The notes: generated by a model not told the origin, from the letters alone. A DNA stretch of 64,000 nt from Ectobius pallidus (GCA_964059195.1 CAXKWD010000011.1:13052451-13116450); one strand, 5' to 3'. Shown: positions 23,777 to 35,311, numbered from the stretch's first letter. Numbers and translations: made by a program.

Positions 23777-24044
23777 GTTCATGTTTACGTTATGGATAAA
23801 TCCTCAAGATTAATTTTCTTTCGACGACAGTTACAGTACTCCATTGGAAAAAGTATTTATATTGTTGGCAGAACGCGTTCTGTTACAGTTAGTAAATATA
23901 GAGCGTTTAAACAGGCGGATTGTTTAAATTTCAGAATAATAACTTTTTTATTTTTACTACAGCATGAACCGAATTTCAAGGCTCATATTGAAATTGTAAA
24001 ATTCAACTGAAAAATATTATATTCCATGTCTGATATTAATATTA

Positions 24045-24118
24045 TATATGTGTGTGTGTGTGTAGCCTATATATATATATATATGTGTGTGTGTGTAGCC
24101 TATATATATATATATATA
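24045..24118. repeat. Compound (TG)n/(TA)n microsatellite, duplicated
   Basis: Two adjacent copies of a TG run followed by agcctatatatata. Confidence 0.95.
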
Positions 24119-24379
24119 ATGAAAGTTTAGATGCATTATTTTAACCTCTCAGACCTGACTGGTGCATCTGATTGATTTTCTTTTTGAAATTCCCAGTTAA
24201 TCTGTTTCAGAATTACATGTAGAGTTCCAATAAAATAAAAATAAAAACCCTGGTTACATCGTAGTACAGCAAGAAAGTACAGTAGTGTATTCTGCATGGG
24301 ACGTTAAGTTTCAATGGCAACAGATTCAAGATTTTTTGTGGTTGATTTAATAATAAAGAAACGTTTCAGTAAAATACTA
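24119..24379. other. No recognised feature
   Basis: AT-rich spacer with nothing supported. Confidence 0.4.
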
Positions 24380-24515
24380 AAACACCATGGCATTACATCC
24401 CATATTCTGACAAGGCCTACCGTCCGACCGCTGCGAAATTTACATCCATCAATTTTCAACATCACTGGCAGATGACAGGACTGGTGCATGTGATCAGCCT
24501 GAAGACGTGAAGACT
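24380..24515 (-). mobile_element. SINE-2 relic
   Basis: Shares ordered blocks with the tail half of the SINE-2 copy at 35312-35612: atggc.ttacatcccat, accgaccgctg-like cgtccgaccgctg, ggcagatgacaggactggtgc and atgtgatcagc. The tRNA-like head is missing. Confidence 0.6.
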
Positions 24516-24819
24516 CATATGGCCATTATCCATCGTCTTTACAATTTTTTTTAGGGTAGAAACTGCGACGTGCTGATCGCACCCCAAGGCTTCCCTCTAT
24601 ATACTCTCTGATTATATGTGTGATTGAAGAATTTTCCTCCACCAGTATGGGCGTTGGAGTATACGATCCATGAAAGAGTAGGCGAATAAAGAATAAAGAA
24701 AGAATACTTGATATATTTTCAGTTTCACACTTGACATATCGACATATCGGAGCTTTGTATATAGCCTATACATACTGTATGTACGGTTTACATATTAACA
24801 CTTGGATATTGTCATATTG
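24516..24819. other. No recognised feature
   Basis: Nothing supported. Confidence 0.4.
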
Positions 24820-25000
24820 ACTCATATAGACGATTCATTGATACATGCTTGCTGGACATATTGACACGTCCAGTCTTGATTGTAATAGCCTCTCACATGT
24901 TACTGACGCGTGCAGACTTGACATATTGACATTTACTGAAATTGACACATTGACACATGTAAACTTGACATATTGACACGTGCAGTCTTGACTTGATCGT
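24820..25000 (+). repeat. Degenerate tandem repeat of ttgacatattgaca
   Basis: Seven or more imperfect units of (c)ttgacatattgacac, some extended with gtgcagtcttgac, occur in about 180 bp. This is a decayed minisatellite. Confidence 0.75.
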
Positions 25001-25056
25001 GTAGGAGACCGGAAGCTGACTGTGGCAGAGTGTGAACATATTATGGCTAGTCCCCA

Positions 25057-25344
25057 GTGTCTGCCAGTTCTGGCCATGTTATCCGAACAGAAATTGGGAT
25101 GACAGCACAGGAATGGAAACCTACGCCCCGTCGCTTACAACTTATCACAAACAAACCAGTGCGACCGGAGATTTCCACTCCGTGGTGCTTAACCCTGCAT
25201 GGATCCAATTCCTTCTTATGCAAATCGTGTGACCAAGATCTGGACACGTGTGCAGATTGCTTAGGAGGGTGCGCAGAAATGATAAACTGTGGAGTATGCT
25301 TCGAATCCTGCCACGTATTAAACTTACTAGGGGGAAGTTATTAG
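25057..25344 (+). other. Cys-rich open frame, probably not a gene
   Basis: A frame open from 25051 to a stop at 25342 encodes about 95 residues with no ATG until codon 15. Its C-terminal third contains eight cysteines in about 34 residues (CKSCDQ, CADCLGGC, CGVCFESC), a spacing that could suggest metal binding. Longer overlapping frames exist on both strands here, and base composition is less AT-rich than the surroundings. I recognise no family. It may be a decayed exon or chance. Confidence 0.15.
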
Positions 25345-25611
25345 AGTATATTACTTTTCCTGTCCTAATTGGCAAGCAAAGTCAGGTAATTTGTTTTTCT
25401 GTGTGTGATCGAACTATTGTCCCTTAAAGTTTCCACAGAACTCAATTGTGGTACCAGAACCCCAGAGAATACAATCACATTTACATAATCGAGTATTAAT
25501 GGCGGCAGTTACTAACTTAGGCTTCGATAACAGGCGGCAATTATTTATAGCGCGCTCTCTTAGGGCTGATTTTTATCTCATAAGTATATACATGAATATA
25601 TATGTAATTAT

Positions 25612-26274
25612 TAGACCTGGGATTTTAAGCTCTATAGAAATTAGTTTTAGGCACCTAAAATAGGCTTTTAAAACAAGTAAATAGGCTTTTAAAAGATAAA
25701 ATAGGCACTTAAAATATCCTTTAAAAATGTGTAAATTGACAGAAAATAATCCTGCCATCAAAAGTGATCCCTGGGAGCAGTATAAGTCCATTGTTGTATA
25801 AGCAAAATCTTAGATGATTTCGTTTTTAGACATCACGAACTATATTCACTTAAACAGATGGTCTTTCACTGGCGACTTGACACAGTATGCCCCTTCTTAC
25901 TATATACCTGCTACTTGTTCTATTGAGTTAATCCTCCCCTTCCCCCCGGTTAGTCAGCATTCCTTTGGTGACAATTGTTTGGGAAAATCAAGTTTCTGTG
26001 AAAAACCCACCCTCTGCTGTTCTGCTATTCATTCAGGAATGTCTATAAAATAATTGTAAAAGTTACAGAAGCTGAATTTAATTTAGATGTACAAAATAGG
26101 CATTTTAGGCACTAATAGATTAAAAATAGGCTCCAAAGGCTCAAATAAGCATTTTAAGGCACTATAAAACTCTATAAAAGTAAGTGATTTATCATGAAAC
26201 GTCAACATATCTTTAAAATTTCATGTTATTTCATTAGGAACAAGATAGGCATTTGCCTTAAAATCCTAGATCTA
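25612..26274 (-). mobile_element. hAT-2 non-autonomous element, copy 2, 663 bp
   Basis: Ends tagacctgggattttaag and aaaatcctagatcta, with an exact 8-bp duplication GTAATTAT at 25604-25611 and 26275-26282. The interior is the reverse complement of copy 1, including the aaataggcttttaaaa motif array, the cttaaacagatgg block and gaaacgtcaa. A 79-residue frame at 25814-26053 falls inside and is not conserved as coding with copy 1. Confidence 0.93.
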
Positions 26275-26282
26275 GTAATTAT

Positions 26283-27390
26283 ATATATGAATGTACTGTA
26301 TGTGAGTACATATACAGGGTGTATTTATTATAATTTGCAATCAAGAGAGAGTCATTAATACTCTTGATGCACATAATTTTCGTCCAACTGAGGATTTATG
26401 ATATAATTATTATTTACAGCGGAATACGGGGTTGAGTATCTAAAGAAAGTAGGCTACTAGCATATGCTCTGAGTGAAAAGCGACATGTCACATTTTCCTC
26501 CTTACGTCTGTAAGAGTATCATTTTCCTTACAAAACGTGCTTTTTCATTCATTAATATTGCAGACACAGTGTATGAAATGCTTTAGAGTAAGGAAATATG
26601 AATTATTGGGACATGTCCAAAGAAGAAGTGGGAATGATAAAGTTGCGAAGAGAGAGGAAACCGGCGTGAAAGGGCTGTTAGGTGGCAGAGGCTCTGATGT
26701 GTACTTCAAGAAGTTAGTTAACCTTAATTTATTTCGTTGGAAGAAAGACATGAATTTACTTCTGAGTTTAGTTGAGATTTAATGCAATTTGTAATTTAAT
26801 TTAATTTGAATCTCTAATTAGTTTTACTCGCGAAATGAATTAACATTTCATTTACTTCCGCTGCAAGATGATATTCGACGTTTCAGACTAACCCTTCCAA
26901 CGTTTGGCAATCAATATTTGCATCCCATTCAATATGTTGAATGCTTGCCAGGAGAAAGAAAGGAGAGAATGAACTAAAAATATTACGAAGGAACATTTTT
27001 AAATAGTGATTTAGAAGTCCAGCTTTGCAGTTTTAAAAATTTGTCTTTTGCTCCATCACAGACGACATGATTTGCTGTGTTAGCAGTTTAGATTTTTCTT
27101 TGTCTCCGCCATGGACAGGTTCAAAATTTCGTTAAGTTTACAGGATGGTAGAAACATTAATTTATTGTCACCATTGTAAACATAAGACACAAAGAAAAGT
27201 ACAATATTCACGTGCAAAAAACAGACTGATTAGACGAAAGAATAATCAATGATACCCTATATTGCTGTAAAGAAAATATGCAACAAACAATTTTAGGATT
27301 CATTCCTTTCCTGCACATACTGCAGTGAGGACTGACAGGTAGGACAAAACTTCAAAGTGCCAGTGTGTTAGTGTTTTAGTAACTCATTAA
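26283..27390. other. Unassigned stretch
   Basis: A tacagggtgtatttatt run at about 26315 looks like a transposon end but has no partner. A plus-strand frame at 26570-26780 contains RKYELLGHVQRRSG, faintly like the LINE GHV-R tail; this is too weak to call. Confidence 0.3.
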
Positions 27391-28028
27391 TAGGGTTCGG
27401 ATATTTATGACATGTCATACGTTTATCCTGTCCTTCGTTCTCTCTGCGAACACAAATTAAACACGAATTGCACGCTTGTTATTCTAATCTGCTCGTTTTA
27501 ATTTTTTCATGTAAAGTCATACTTTGGTCCTTTTTACGGTCTAGGTCATATTTTGGTCACATTTGTAATTTAACGCCATATTTCAGTTATGAATTCGGTA
27601 AAGGAGCATAATTATATAGTGTATGCACTAAATGGTCTACACAATCGAGTTAAATTTTGAAATTTATTTTATTAATTTAATGTACTGTATATGCCCAATT
27701 AATAGGTATCTAAGTTAATGCAGTTGTTCATAGACGCATGGTCTACAAAACAATATTTGGAGTTGATGAAGCGAGCAAAAAGGAGAAGATTCTTTGAAAT
27801 TAGAAGTTCATTACAAGTGAAACTGTAAATCACCCTTTAAATTTTTTTAAAGTGATAATCTAAATTGGATTTATGCGATGTAATCTTTTAGAGTCATTAA
27901 ACGTTTTAAATTGGAACATTTAATTTGAGAAAATACGTTCTTTTATTAGGTCATACTTGGGATTTTTGGGTAATATTTAGTCATTTTTAAGGTTATATTT
28001 TCAGTCATATTTTCTAGTTCTTCAGGTA
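27391..28028 (+). mobile_element. hAT-3-like relic
   Basis: The left end tagggttcggatatttatgacatgtcat (split by many substitutions) corresponds to the hAT-3 start, and ggtcatattt motifs recur through the segment and again near 27945-28010, as in hAT-3. The right terminus and target duplication cannot be recognised, so this is an old, decayed copy or a related family. Confidence 0.5.
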
Positions 28029-28629
28029 ATAAACATCATTAATGTTGTTAATCACAATAAGACATATCTGATTTATATAATACATATACAGGTCCACGAA
28101 CTGCACCGTAGAAAACGTAACATCACCGAAAACTCTAGGGCTTGCAAAATTCAAAGTTAGCTAATGGTACATCTTCATCTTGTTTTATTGATAGAGTTCA
28201 GCGGTACTAGATATCTAATTATAGATCCGTTCTGTCAAAGATTGTGAAGTACCTTCAGTTCATGCGGTGTGATTACTCTGAGCAGAAACAACGTGGTTCA
28301 CTTAACGCGCTCAATGGTTTTGCATTATTTCGTCTGATCTGACTTTAACGTACGGCGTCAATATTAATATCTGGCAATAGACAACAATAGAAGCAGTGGT
28401 CGAATGCAGTGTATTAGAAGAGGAACGCTTTGAGCACAGGAGTGCACCTGGTACGGAAAGATGAAGACTGAAGTTCGAAACAAGAAGTACACTTGGTATA
28501 ATTAAATTAAGTGGAGGAAGTTCGAGTTGACAGAGTTGGTGACGAGGCTCGCGTAGTGTGGAGGCGATATCTGCAATGTGTGTCACGTCCAAAATACCCG
28601 CCATTATTGTGCCCGCAACATTTTCATCG
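28029..28629. other. No recognised feature
   Basis: Frames at 28311-28604 (minus) and 28511-28735 (plus) overlap and show no family features. Confidence 0.4.
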
Positions 28630-28706
28630 TAGCCACCAACAAAAGAAAAGTCTTCGAGGAGAGCCTCTTGTAGCCATTAACAAAAGTCTTCGAGGAGAAC
28701 CTGTTG
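28630..28706 (+). repeat. Tandem duplication, 2 x ~36-41 bp
   Basis: tagcca.caacaaaag, gtcttcgaggaga and cct.ttg repeat in order. The first unit has a small extra aaaag. Confidence 0.85.
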
Positions 28707-28749
28707 TTTCATGTGGACAAATTAGTTACAAGTGACTCAATAGTTTGTT

Positions 28750-28979
28750 TGGTATATGGTTAATTAACGACGGGGATTTACTGCAACTTAGGCCTGTGAC
28801 CGTCGCCGGTGTGCCGGAATTTTGTCCCTTAGGAGCAGGAGTTCTTTTGCATGCCAGTAAATCTACTGACATGGGCCTGTCACATCTATGCACACATAAA
28901 TGCCGTCGACCCGGGCCGAGATCGCAACCTTGGGCACAGAAAGCCAGCGCTATACTAACTGCGCCACCCAGGCTGAGAA
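28750..28979 (-). mobile_element. SINE-1 copy
   Basis: On the minus strand it begins cagcctgggtggcgcagtta (box A region), passes a degenerate box B, then carries gtgcatagatgtgacaggcc, agtagatttactggcatg, gacaaaattccggcacac, ggtcacaggcctaagtt and ends cgtcgttaattaaccat. It agrees along its full length with the 63230-63441 copy. It has a small insertion (cctaag) at the tgcgggaca position. Confidence 0.9.
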
Positions 28980-29192
28980 ATAAATGACTCTATAATTTTA
29001 AGCCATGTATAACTACATGTTTCTTACTCTGTGGAACGTGGAATTGAAGTCAGCTACGTGAGGAAAATTAATGGGTTGTTTGAATAAATACGCTTCAACT
29101 TATTTATTTATTTTCCAAAAGGTTTAACCCTACTTTACCCAGTGATATATTAGGGATGTAATTTGTACGTCTATATCATATTATTAATACAA

Positions 29193-29319
29193 ACACTTAT
29201 GAAGCATAAATATACAAGATGGCTTAGATATAATACAATATTACAGACTTAATACACTTATGAAATAGAAATAAAACAATGTGGCTTAGATAAGATACAA
29301 AAAAAATTGCATACTTAAT
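29193..29319 (+). repeat. Imperfect tandem duplication, 2 x ~61 bp
   Basis: acacttatgaa, atggcttagata/tggcttagataaga and atacttaat/gacttaat recur in order. Confidence 0.8.
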
Positions 29320-30362
29320 CTGTTAAGAAAACAGTCTTCGCCGCTCTTGGGACCACATTTCCCCAACCCTGCTACATGCCAATGAAGATCAAAAACGAAA
29401 CTGGTGTAGGAGCAACCATCACTGATGGCAATCAAGAAGAAAAATGAATTTGAGCACTTTTAGTTGTAAGTGCAAACATAAATAAAACAATAATAATTGA
29501 TATTTCTATAATAAAATAATGGATAAGTATAACAAAGAGCTAAACATGTAGAGAAAATAGAGGAAATCCTGGTATATTTAGTTTTTAGTTGAATTAATTA
29601 AGTCGTTTTAAATTGTACTATTTAGGAAGAGTAAAGACCTTTTAATGAAAATGACTGGGCTGGAAGTGAAGTAGGAAATAATAAAAGGATATATTAATGA
29701 AATCATGCCCAAAATCCAAGATAAAAAGGTCTGAATAAATAGTGAAAATTTTGTGTTTCTACCTTTCATAGTTCTGAAGAAATCATGTTGCACATATGTA
29801 GGCCTACTCAAAATGTTCAAGAAACCATTTTTTTTATAAACAAATTATAACATAATAACAAAACTTTTTCTTGTGAAATGTCTTCATGTACAGCTGTATA
29901 ATATAATAAAAAAAAACTAAGAGCCCTAATGCTTAAAAATAAAATATTCATAACAGAAATATCGTTTGGAATTCATGGTTATATGAATTTCATGTAGGCA
30001 TTAGAAGTGTAGTAGGTGCCTGGGTAGTATATACATGATACCGTAGACTTTTACATAATTATATCCCATAACGGGTTATGGTGGATCCACAATAGTCAAC
30101 GGATCATTGCATTTTGGAGTTCCCACCTACCATTGAGGTCCAGCAAAGACAGCTCTACTTTCTCAATGAGAAATTTGGGAACTTTCAAGGTAAAGATGGA
30201 TGGAGCAATATCTCGTACTCAGTACGGTACGTTAATGTGGTATCCAAGGAGAGAGTCTTTTTAGCTATTGTTTGATATAACCTAAAGGACACGATTGAAC
30301 ACGCGAATTTTCCTTGGCATGTGGTAATGTAACTCACACTGGCTGGAGGAACAAAAATGGAT
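29320..30362. other. No recognised feature
   Basis: About 1 kb of AT-rich sequence. The 70-residue minus-strand frame at 29608-29820 is hydrophobic with no motif. One TAGGCCTA at 29799. Confidence 0.45.
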
Positions 30363-30364
30363 TA

Positions 30365-30976
30365 CTGTATTTTAAGGACCATAAGACGCACTTTTTTATC
30401 TTGAAAATAGAGACTTGAAAGTTGGGCGCGTCTAATGGCACGAAGTATTAAAAAAACTAAATTATGGTAAATATTGCCAGAATACCATATTTATAAACAA
30501 GGTGTTATAAACGATAAGATAGTTAAAAATTTTGGCACGACCGTAAAATAAGGGTAGCTGGAAGCCGGGTATACAAAGCAAAAAGAAAGGAATGTTGAGT
30601 TATTTTATACGAAAGGAGTTGTCTCCGTCGGGTGGTTTAAATGAAGTCAGTGACCTTTAAACAGCCTTGTCCCGTTAATCTAACCGTATGCTGAATTGAG
30701 GATTAGAGGGTGTAAAAGTATTTTCAGTCTTTAATGAGAAATGAGTTTGGTAGTTAAAATTTATGCGATTCCATCTGTACAGAAGAGATTTTCATACGAC
30801 GCAGGTTTTAAGTTAGAAGTGATTTACATTGATTCCATTATACAAGGTCATAATTTGTTTATGCAATGAAGTATATTATTCCCTTTAAAATTTGTCGTTT
30901 AGAATCACATTAAATTTCTTTTCCTTTAAATGTCCATCCTGGAATCAAGGTGCGTCTTATAGTCCGTAAAATACGG
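30365..30976 (+). mobile_element. TA-2 MITE copy 1, 612 bp
   Basis: The left end ctgtattttaaggaccataa continues with gacgcac; the right end mirrors it (gtgcgtcttatagtccgtaaaatacgg in parts). TA flanks both sides (30363-30364 and 30977-30978). The interior, including gtctccgtcgggtggtttaa and gattagagggtgtaaaa, is the reverse complement of 44678-45239. The TA target fits a Tc1/mariner/pogo-type mobiliser. Confidence 0.88.
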
Positions 30977-30978
30977 TA

Positions 30979-31407
30979 TAGATGGCGAGATGGTCTATCC
31001 AGGCTTAGAGATTACCTAAACTATAAGAATTACCCTTGCAAAGAGCGGTATCATGAGCTAGTAGTAGTGGGAAGATGAAAGAAGCGGAATTTGTTTGTGT
31101 GATCACACGAGGCTGAACCACAGCACTTGACACGTCCTCCATTTGACTCAATTTTCTCCACGTAAGATGCAGAGCGAGATCTGGCAATTGATTGTGTTAA
31201 GACATCTCTTCAACACAGCACGAGATAAAGAATTCTGTGTGGCGTTTCGCGTAAGCTCCATACACACCAAGATACCACGACTACCTAAACAGAATATCAG
31301 AATAATCCAAGCGTATGGAAATCGTACTTTCGACCGGGCGAGTGAATTGCATTCAACTTAAACTTAGCTAAGATTCATTACAAAAATTTTGTAATTGGCT
31401 AATGTAA
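30979..31407. other. No recognised feature
   Basis: Overlapping short frames on both strands at 31005-31361 with no family features. Confidence 0.4.
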
Positions 31408-31411
31408 AATT

Positions 31412-31668
31412 CCGGAGTGCGCGGGCAAAGAGAGTTAAGTCCACCATCCTAAAAAATTAAGATATGTCCATAGAGTTATAGATTAAAATGTTCTCTACAT
31501 TTGTGTTAAGTCCAGTAATTCATATTCAAAATTGTACGGTAGTTATGGATGTGTGCCTCATGGGTTTATCCATCTCTAAAGCTATGTTGGGCTGGTATAG
31601 TCTGTTAAGTCACTCTAATTCTCAGTAACAAGAAAGTGGACTTAACTCTCTTTGCCCGCGCACCCCGG
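31412..31668. mobile_element. AATT-1 MITE copy 1, 257 bp
   Basis: Long inverted ends: ccggagtgcgcgggcaaag and ctttgcccgcgcaccccgg, continuing into gagttaagtccac. AATT stands directly on both sides (31408-31411 and 31669-31672). The copy at 57238-57494 has exactly the same length and about 96% identity by eye, so this family moved recently. Four gttaagtc/gacttaac motifs lie inside. No coding capacity. Confidence 0.92.
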
Positions 31669-31702
31669 AATTGGACAAATTTGAGGATTTATCTACTCAT
31701 AC

Positions 31703-32060
31703 CAAATACTATAGAGACAATACAGGACACTTTGCGATATATCGGGGGACAATATCTTGAGCACCATCTAGCGGCCCAACCTGCTACTACTGAATGCAGA
31801 TGCAGTATCTAGATACCAAGATGTTAAACAATTTTTATTAGAAGAGCCGAAATAGCCAGCCTCGGCATGTTATGTATAAGGGGTATGATTTTTCTATCTA
31901 GCTATGGCCCAGAAAAGCATATTACAGTTTATATTATGTTTTAAATATTTCAATTTTTCCTCAAGTTTCTAGGTTGTGCCACCAGGAGTGCTGCAAAATC
32001 AGTCCCCCATTTTTCCGTTGTGAAAGCAGTAAGTGTCCGGTATTGTCTCTATAGTATTTG
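31703..32060. mobile_element. TIR-7 MITE, 358 bp
   Basis: Ends caaatactatagagacaata and tattgtctctatagtatttg are perfect inverted repeats and extend imperfectly into ggacactt. The flanks duplicate CTCATAC exactly (31696-31702 and 32061-32067). A 7-8 bp duplication would fit hAT or a similar superfamily, but the termini are not typical hAT, so I leave it unassigned. Confidence 0.88.
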
Positions 32061-32067
32061 CTCATAC

Positions 32068-32300
32068 TAACGCTTTTTAGAAAATTAAATCTGTCATGTT
32101 ATCTCCCATTTTCCATTGAGACTACTTTCATGGTAGGCCTACCATAATTTCTCAAATAAACCTTATAATGCGAGATATGAATATAAAACCATAAAAAAAA
32201 CTGAAAATTGAATTTCGTCAGCCTTGGAGTGATGTAATAACTTGTGAACTTACTCAAACTATTTAACTTTATTAATTTAAACTCACTCAACGATTTTAGG
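32068..32300. other. No recognised feature
   Basis: AT-rich spacer with one TAGGCCTA at 32134. Confidence 0.4.
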
Positions 32301-32661
32301 AAATGTTAATTACCTTGTGGGAGCGCTTTCAACTGCAGAAGCCTCCATCTTCAGCAACTGACTCCAATACTGCCAACGTTGTGGTCAGGAAGATGTTTGC
32401 GTATATACATTGAAATTCTACACATTAACCACAAATGTCAGACCCTTAACACACTCGAACAATATGAAATATACAAACTTACCACACAGGACAATACAAA
32501 CATCTTAAACGAACAACTAAAGCGTTCAAAATCACATGCACTATACGACAAAGTCTTACACAAACATCTTCCTGACTGCAACTTTGGCAGTATGGGAGTC
32601 AGTTGCTGAAGATGGCTGCTTATGCAGTTGAAAGCGCTCCAATCAGTTAATTAACATTGCC
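32301..32661 (+). mobile_element. Penelope-like element remnant with inverted arms
   Basis: Arms of about 102 bp (32301-32403 and the complement of 32560-32661) are inverted copies, both containing aatgttaatta, gagcgctttcaactgca and catcttcagcaactgactcc. Between them, the plus-strand frame at 32379-32609 reads EILHINHKCQTLNTLEQYEI, then YKLTTQDNTNILNEQL and KSHALYDKVL. I recognise the LNTLEQYEIYK...ILNEQL pattern as the C-terminal end of Penelope-like retroelement proteins, downstream of the reverse transcriptase. Penelope copies are known for terminal repeats in inverted or direct arrangement. Only the last ~75 codons survive. Confidence 0.68.
32606..32639 (+). ncRNA. Hammerhead-ribozyme-like core (degenerate)
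   Basis: In the right arm ctgaaga (matching CUGANGA) is followed by a small hairpin (ctgc ttat gcag), then gaaa and gcgctc. This is the order CUGANGA, stem II, GAAA, short stem III, NUH cleavage triplet. The left arm has the same motif on the minus strand (32354-32321). Stem I is short (guug/caau) in this copy and weaker in the other, and stem II starts with an extra U and G-U pairs. Hammerhead motifs are known from Penelope-like element termini. Activity is doubtful. Confidence 0.35.
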
Positions 32662-32665
32662 TACT

Positions 32666-34552
32666 AGTAGTTTAAATTATTATTCAAAACATGTACTTAG
32701 AATAGCAGGTTTCAGCTAGAATGTGTTAATTTTAATAGGTTTCAGAACATATCTCTTACCGCAGAAAACTTTTAAGAAAGAATATCCAGAAAATATCGCA
32801 CATTTCCGTCTTTTGGCTCCTACCGCATACAAGCAATAGCTGGAGGAAGACGGAGCTTTTTCGTATGGAGGATTTAGTAAGAACTTCCATTTACCTGAGT
32901 TAAATTCGTTGTACTAAAACCAAGACCTGTATGAAATAAACTAAGTTTCACTTAAACCAAGGGTAAGCAACGTACTTTATAGGCCTACTCGACACCTAAG
33001 AATCGTGTTTACATTTTACAGCATTTGTGTCGAAATGTATAGTATTATTATGGTATGTTGATATTGCGGTATTATTATTATTGTTATTATACGGTATTAA
33101 AATGTGTTGGTGACATTGTATGCTGTATAATAAGAACGGGCTGCAATAGTGGCTGTTTTGTTCTCCAGCATTTTTGTTTAACTAATATCAAAATATTTGC
33201 ACTTTACTCCTAACAGACTGTATATAGTTGAATGGAGTGAATTGTTGTTATGTAGCGTGAAAAGAACTCTGTTCCATAAATTATATTCTGTATGTTTTGG
33301 GCATTACTGTAGTGATGTCCAGGCCAAATACGACGTGATATCTCTGCGTGAAAATTTCCTGGAATCTACAAATTTAATCTTACCTAATATCTTTGTGGAA
33401 CAATATGAGACAGCCCTACCAGGGGTGTGATGGTCTTATTTTTTAACTTACCGGTAACCTAGTAGTCCTAACATTTTGTCAAGTATAAAGTTTCGGGGAG
33501 CTTTTGGTGGAGACCATGTTTTTATTAAATTCTGGTTACTCAGAGAAAGCCAATGTAATACTTACGAATAAAATTAAAAATAATCCCTTCGCTAATTTCA
33601 AAACTAAACAGTAACAATGAACTTACTGCACCCATGATTTGGCCCAAAATAAAACATAATTGTATAAGGTAGCGTTTGTGAGTCACTTATCGATATCAAA
33701 ATTCGATTCCATACTGAAGGTCACGCATTCTATTGCGGTAAAAACATAAACACGTATATATATGCATTTTCCAAAAACATGAACTGTGCTTTGGAAATAC
33801 GTGACGCATGATTCTGTATGATAATTTGTTTTTTTTAAATAATTATTATGATTATCAAAGAGCACTCTATGGACGAGTGTGAAACAAACGGGTCTTAGCG
33901 CGGTAATTCCTTTCAGCTCGTATTTCAAACACGGCGATTATCCCCAGCGCTACGTGTACAATGGCCTAATCTCCAATTGGATCTTTTTCTTTGTTTTCCT
34001 GTGAAATCCGTTACATTCATATTCACAGTTTACTTGTCCGCTCTAATACTTTTAATCTAATACATAATTCGATTGTCTGCCGATAGCTAGTCCATTCTGA
34101 CAAGCATTTCATTTGAAAATCCCATAGATCTCCCTTCTTTTAACGGGAAATTGTTTACTATTGCCATATAATAGGGGCGCTTAAGCTGTGAAGTGGAAAA
34201 GGATTTTGAGAATGTTTCTGGCATTGACAACTCTGCATATGTTATATCAAATATTAAATAGATTGAAAGCCATCCATCCTTGCTGTGTTCACAACGCTTA
34301 ACTGGATAATACTCCACTAAATTTGCGATCCTGTTTATAAATGAAGTTGGCATTGGGGATTGCGAACCGTTAGCCATAGCATTTCTATGTTAATGTAACC
34401 CAAGTATCCTTTCATCTTTCTGCTCTGGGATCGTACAAAAAAGATACTGGGCTATAGGTTTGTAACACTGAAGTATTATAGTGGCGTGCAAATGTTTTAC
34501 ACAGTACTGTAGAATGGGTTCATTCTGTCCGCTCTAGAACCAGCTCCAAAGT
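32666..34552. other. No recognised feature
   Basis: About 1.9 kb of AT-rich sequence. Frames at 33197-33430 (plus), 33683-33928 (minus) and 34087-34377 (minus) have no domain or motif that I recognise. Confidence 0.45.
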
Positions 34553-34587
34553 TAAAAAATAATAATAATAAAAATAATAATAATATA
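34553..34587. repeat. (AAT)n microsatellite
   Basis: About 34 bases of AAT units with an AAA interruption. Confidence 0.9.
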
Positions 34588-34691
34588 CATATTTTCTATT
34601 TTACCTAGCAGAGTTAAGGTCGTAAGTCCTTATCTTCCACTCAACCAGGAGAAAAAATGAAATACAAAGAACTTACAAAATAATTGATTAT

Positions 34692-35232
34692 CAGGGCCCG
34701 GATTCTATTGACATGTCATCTTTTTATTGATGCTGCCTAGACATTGCCAACTTGTAGATAAATCCTAATCATGGCCTGTAGATTGTAGAAATGCATTTTT
34801 ATTAGGTCATTTTTGGTCATTTTATGCAATTTTATATTTTTAGGGCATTTATTTTACTTTTAGGTCATTATTTTGTCATTTTCTTGTCATTTGCGTCCTT
34901 ATTTTGTCATTTTTATGTATTTAATTTAAATATATGACTAGGTTACTATAATGCAACATTGTTGTAGAATCTACTTAAAAAAAATATTTTTCTTCTCAAA
35001 TGTTCCATTCAAGAACAAAGCTTTTAGACGTACGATATCCTTTCTACATTTACAGTTTTTAGAATTATGTACAAATAAGTCTATACTTTTGTGTGCACAA
35101 TAATAATTTTTGTAAATAAAATATGTGTTTTTAGGTCATTCTTTGTAATTATTAAGTAATTTTCTTTAAAATTTAGGGTCATTTTATAGGTCATTTTTTA
35201 AACAATTTTAGGTCATCAGAATCCGGGCCCTG
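34692..35232 (+). mobile_element. hAT-3 non-autonomous element, copy 2, 541 bp
   Basis: Ends cagggcccggattct / agaatccgggccctg with an exact 8-bp duplication TTGATTAT (34684-34691 and 35233-35240). It has the same orientation as 20291-20998 with the same ggtcatttt arrays near both ends. The core is shorter and largely different, so the two copies share ends more than middles. Confidence 0.95.
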
Positions 35233-35311
35233 TTGATTATACAAAAGATGACCTCATAAGTAATATATGACACAAAAAATAAAAGAAATTGTTTACAGAA
35301 ATAAACTAAAA

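Noticed and set aside
26537..26782. Possible LINE-1-like tail (ELLGHVQRRSG)
   Set aside because: The similarity to the GHVARM block is too short, and the following GKRPLGRPRRRW block is absent.
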